A stretch of DNA of 7,640 nucleotides from Treponema sp. (GTDB lineage Bacteria > Spirochaetota > Spirochaetia > Treponematales > Treponemataceae). A program made the position numbers and the translations under genes. Every line of letters begins with the position of its first letter. The stretch's first letter is position 1. Shown here in pieces: positions 5,346 to 7,640 of the stretch. The stretch is from the NCBI GenBank assembly GCA_017622055.1, contig JAGARY010000215.1, positions 1-7,640 on the forward strand, read 5' to 3'. Below the pieces are notes generated by a model that saw only the letters and a list, made by a program, of their open reading frames with translations, searched no databases and was not told where the DNA came from.

Positions 5346-6707
5346 CTAATTTCTAAAACTGTGAATTGGAGCTGGGATTCTTCCACCACGATTAATAAAT
5401 TCTGCACAACTAAAGCGATTTACTGGCATAATTGGAGCGCCACCAAGCAATCCGCCAAATTCAGCCCATTCGCCTTCTTTTTTACCAATTACAGGAATCA
5501 AACGAACTGCTGTAGTTTTGTTGTTTACCATACCAATTGCAAATTCGTCTGCCATAATTCCGCTCAAAGTTGTGGCACTTGTGTCCCCAGGAACAGCAAT
5601 CATATCAAGACCAACAGAACAAACAGTTGTCATTGCTTCAAGTTTTTCCAAAGTGATTGAACCTTTTCTAACAGCTTCAATCATTCCTTCGTCTTCACTA
5701 ACAGGAATAAACGCACCAGACAAACCACCAACATTTGTAGACGCCATAACGCCACCTTTTTTTACCATGTCTGTAAGCATTGCCAAAGCGGCAGTTGTTC
5801 CAGGAGCACCACAGCCTTCAAGACCAATTTCTTCCAAAATACGAGCAACAGAATCGCCAACAGCTGGAGTTGGAGCCAAACTTAAATCCAAAATACCAAA
5901 TCCAACACCAAGGCGTTGGGCCGCTTCGCTACCAACAAGCTGACCCATTCTTGTAATTTTGAACGCCATTTTTTTAATTCCGTCAGCAAGTTCATTAATT
6001 GGTTTGCCTTTATATTCTCTAGCCGCAGCCAAAATTACACCAGGACCAGAAACTCCAACATTAATTACACAATCGTCTTCACCTGGCCCATGAAAAGCAC
6101 CAGCCATAAACGGATTATCTTCCGGCGCGTTACAAAAAACAACTAATTTTGAACACCCAATACTGTCGCGGTCAGCAGTTGCTTCGGCAGTTTTACGAAT
6201 TGTTTCTCCCATCAATTTTACAGCATCCATGTTAATTCCGCTTTTTGTTGAACCAACATTCACACTGGAACAAACACATTCTGTACTTGCCAAAGCTTCT
6301 GGAATTGAATCAATTAAAATTCTATCTGCAGGAGTAATTCCCTTTTGAACAAGTGCACTAAAACCGCCAATAAAGTTTACCCCAAGTTCCTTTGCACATT
6401 TATCCAAAGTTTTAATATATGGAACATAATTTTTTGCATTACTAGCACCAGCAACAAGAGCAATTGGAGTTACCGAAATTCGTTTATTAATAATAGGAAC
6501 ACCAAATTCTTTTTCAATATCTTGCCCAACTTTTACCAAGTTGCCAGCTTTTTTCATTATTTTATTATAAATCTTATCGCAAGCCTTGTTTACGTCAGAA
6601 TCAGCACAATCCAAAAGCGAAATACCCATTGTAATACAACGAATATCAAGCTTATGACGCATAAACATATTTACAGTTTCTTGAATTTCTACCGGTGAAA
6701 AAATCAT
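5346..6707 (-). CDS. UPF0210 / DUF711 (PFL family) protein of unknown function
   Basis: 453 aa from the ATG at 6707, the usual length of the family. Conserved family blocks can be followed throughout: LDIRCITMGISLLDC (20-34), GGFSALVQKGITPADR, CVCSSVNVGSTKSGIN, a GCSKLVVFCNAPEDNPFM block, CVINVGVSGPGV, LGILDLSLAPTP-type and GAPGTTAALAML blocks, GGLSGAFIPVSEDEG, and the C-terminal GGLLGGAPIMPVN and GGRIPAPIHSFRN. It is a cytoplasmic protein. A pneumococcal member has a solved structure, but no reaction is established, and the glycyl-radical motif of true pyruvate formate-lyase is not seen. In many genomes an ACT-domain protein (UPF0237) gene sits directly upstream; here there is none. The frame extends to a TTG at 6713, but the ATG at 6707 has GAGG (6715-6718) seven bases away and is preferred. 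It has its own promoter at 6739-6767. Confidence 0.92.
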   Translation of the reverse strand: MIFSPVEIQETVNMFMRHKLDIRCITMGISLLDCADSDVNKACDKIYNKIMKKAGNLVKVGQDIEKEFGVPIINKRISVTPIALVAGASNAKNYVPYIKTLDKCAKELGVNFIGGFSALVQKGITPADRILIDSIPEALASTECVCSSVNVGSTKSGINMDAVKLMGETIRKTAEATADRDSIGCSKLVVFCNAPEDNPFMAGAFHGPGEDDCVINVGVSGPGVILAAAREYKGKPINELADGIKKMAFKITRMGQLVGSEAAQRLGVGFGILDLSLAPTPAVGDSVARILEEIGLEGCGAPGTTAALAMLTDMVKKGGVMASTNVGGLSGAFIPVSEDEGMIEAVRKGSITLEKLEAMTTVCSVGLDMIAVPGDTSATTLSGIMADEFAIGMVNNKTTAVRLIPVIGKKEGEWAEFGGLLGGAPIMPVNRFSCAEFINRGGRIPAPIHSFRN

Positions 6708-6738
6708 ACCCAAACCTCAACATAAAAAATGATAATTA

Positions 6739-6767
6739 ATTCTATATAAAAACAGAACATTTTACAA
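6739..6767 (-). promoter_or_regulatory. Promoter of the UPF0210 gene
   Basis: Minus strand TTGTAA (6762-6767), 17-bp spacer, TAGAAT (6739-6744). The -10 differs from consensus at one base and the -35 at two. The predicted start near 6732 leaves a leader of about 25 nt ending in the GAGG ribosome binding site. Confidence 0.55.
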
Positions 6768-6784
6768 TTATGTTTTCTTTTTTT

Positions 6785-7000
6785 CTGGGCGCAGCAGATT
6801 TGGTTACCTCGGTTTCACACTTCGCTAGCCGCTCACCGTCCCATGCTCCGCATGCCTTCGCAGCACAGCTGCTCGGAGACTCGCTCAAAATGCTCCACCG
6901 GAGCATTTTGCCGGCTTTCAGCCGTCGCTCCCTAGGTCGGCGCCTTCGGTGGTGCTCAATCTCGGGCGCTGCCGCAAACACCACATTACGTACATTTGGA
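6785..7000. repeat. GC-rich island with several inverted repeats
   Basis: This stretch contrasts sharply with its AT-rich flanks and makes up much of the 467-base gap between UPF0210 and the nuclease gene. It contains CATGC/GCATG (about 6842-6854), GCAGC/GCTGC (6860-6872), a perfect 10-bp hairpin AAAATGCTCC/GGAGCATTTT with an ACC loop (6887-6909), and CGGC/GCCG (6912-6924). Open frames on both strands cross it, but they have shadow-like composition, no ribosome binding site and no recognisable domain. From memory it resembles dispersed intergenic elements of Treponema genomes. No second copy is present in the window. Confidence 0.6.
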
Positions 7001-7024
7001 GTCTTGCCCGTTTTTTCCATTTTC

Positions 7025-7052
7025 GTCATTTCGAACACAACGAAACAATCCA
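7025..7052. repeat. Diverged copy of the GTCATT...CAATCCA repeat
   Basis: GTCATTTCGAACACAACG followed by AAACAATCCA keeps the ends of module 3 at 4645-4678 (GTCATT-GCGA at one end, CAATCCA at the other) but has a shorter, different middle. It lies just outside the GC-rich island. The rest of the gap up to 7174 is AT-rich, with one small dyad at 7134-7148. Confidence 0.5.
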
Positions 7053-7174
7053 AAAAATAAAGGTTTTCCCACAAAAAATCACCTTTTTTCAAATTTTTTC
7101 TCATCAGTATTCCTATTTTTTTCACTTTTGCGACTATTGTAACAGTAGACAATAAAAAAAATGGAGTTTCAGCT

Positions 7175-7640
7175 ATGAAAAAAATTAATCGAAACCACAA
7201 AGATTCAGTTTTTGTTGATTTGTTTGCAAATGACATTTATGCAAAAGAAAATTTTATTAGTCTTTACAATGCTTTACACAAAACAAATCTTGATCCAAAA
7301 ACAACCGAAGTAAAACCTGTTATGTTGGAAAATGTTTTGTACATGAGTTATTACAACGACATTTCTATGCTGGTTGATGGCAAAATTATTGTTTTAATTG
7401 AACATCAATCCACTGTAAACCAAAATATGCCATTCAGATTTTTGGAATACATTTCTAGAATCTACGAAAAAATTACATCCGAAGAAGACAGATTTGGAAA
7501 AAAACTCATAAAACTTCCTATTCCAGAATTCTATGTTTTTTACAACGGTGTTGATAATTATCCTTCTGAATCTGAATTAAAACTTTCTGATGCATTTTTA
7601 ATTCCAGAAGAAAAACATAATTTAAAAAATAATGATTTTA
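7175..7640 (+). CDS. Rpn family recombination-promoting nuclease / PD-(D/E)XK transposase-like protein, 5' part
   Basis: The first 155 codons are present and the gene runs off the window end. The N-terminus follows the Rpn/PD-(D/E)XK transposase-like family closely: HKDSVFVDLF (8-17), NFISLYNALHKTN (26-38), LENVLYMSYYNDISMLVDGK (51-70), IIVLIEHQSTVNQNMPFRFL (71-90), then EYISRIYEKI (91-100) and EFYVFYNG (118-125). The catalytic core of the PD-(D/E)XK fold should be D62 in the NDIS turn and E76-x-Q78 in EHQS, with Gln in the place of the usual Lys, as is common in this family. E. coli Rpn proteins are DNA endonucleases that promote RecA-independent recombination, and in spirochaetes they are often multi-copy. 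The ATG at 7175 has GGAG at 7163-7166, eight bases away; the ATG at 7161 stops after five codons. No terminal inverted repeats are visible at this end. Confidence 0.9.
   Translation, partial: MKKINRNHKDSVFVDLFANDIYAKENFISLYNALHKTNLDPKTTEVKPVMLENVLYMSYYNDISMLVDGKIIVLIEHQSTVNQNMPFRFLEYISRIYEKITSEEDRFGKKLIKLPIPEFYVFYNGVDNYPSESELKLSDAFLIPEEKHNLKNNDF

Noticed and set aside
5518..5943. Plus-strand open frames inside the UPF0210 gene (also 5361-5660, 5916-6146, 6345-6698)
   Set aside because: They are antisense shadows of a conserved gene and have no ribosome binding sites of their own.
6770..7060. Plus-strand open frame of 96 codons across the same island
   Set aside because: It lies in the same repeat, overlaps the UPF0210 promoter region, and has a peptide typical of translated repeats.
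7121..7156. Promoter for the nuclease gene
   Set aside because: Candidate hexamers (TTGCGA, GACAAT) match poorly or have the wrong spacing, so none is called.
6742..7236. Minus-strand open frame of 164 codons
   Set aside because: It crosses the GC-rich repeat island and the start of the nuclease gene, changes composition abruptly (Arg/Ala-rich in the island, Phe/Lys-rich outside), and has no ribosome binding site or known domain.

Overview
The window looks like part of the chromosome of a low-GC, host-associated or rumen-type spirochaete, most likely Treponema or a close relative. This is inferred from the AT-rich genes, several short lipoproteins with relaxed lipoboxes, near-consensus TTGACA/TATAAT promoters, an Rpn/PD-(D/E)XK nuclease gene, and GC-rich hairpin repeats between genes. 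There is no rRNA or other direct taxonomic marker.

Layout: (1) 29-2050, minus: a GH120 beta-xylosidase with no signal peptide, with its own promoter. (2) 2223-3150, minus: a two-gene unit encoding a lipoprotein and an overlapping small VanZ-like membrane protein. Its promoter has a run of nine G between the -35 and -10. (3) 3369-3767, minus: a second small lipoprotein with a consensus promoter and a strong terminator. (4) 3989-4483, plus: dCMP deaminase, followed by a composite repeat whose first part can act as a terminator. (5) 4688-5053, minus: a small exported protein, possibly SH3-like. (6) 5054-5345: an intergenic stretch with five consecutive hairpins. (7) 5346-6707, minus: a UPF0210/DUF711 (PFL family) protein. 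(8) 6708-7174: an intergenic stretch with a GC-rich repeat island. (9) 7175 to the window end, plus: the 5' part of an Rpn family nuclease gene.

The genes do not form one pathway. They cover xylo-oligosaccharide use (GH120), dTMP precursor supply (dCMP deaminase), envelope proteins (two lipoproteins, a VanZ-like protein and an exported protein), a conserved protein of unknown function and a mobile-type nuclease. Three starts were moved or reinterpreted. The second lipoprotein (3767), the deaminase (3989) and UPF0210 (6707) each have an ATG with a better-placed Shine-Dalgarno just downstream of a GTG or TTG. The VanZ-like gene probably uses TTG.

The most interesting signal is the promoter at 3252-3277. 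A perfect TTGACA and a near-perfect TATACT lie only 14 bp apart, and nine of those 14 bases are a G homopolymer. Slippage that adds about three G would give the optimal 17-bp spacing. This is the classic layout of a phase-variable promoter, here placed ahead of a surface lipoprotein and a VanZ-like protein. A 10-bp inverted repeat sits across the predicted transcription start.
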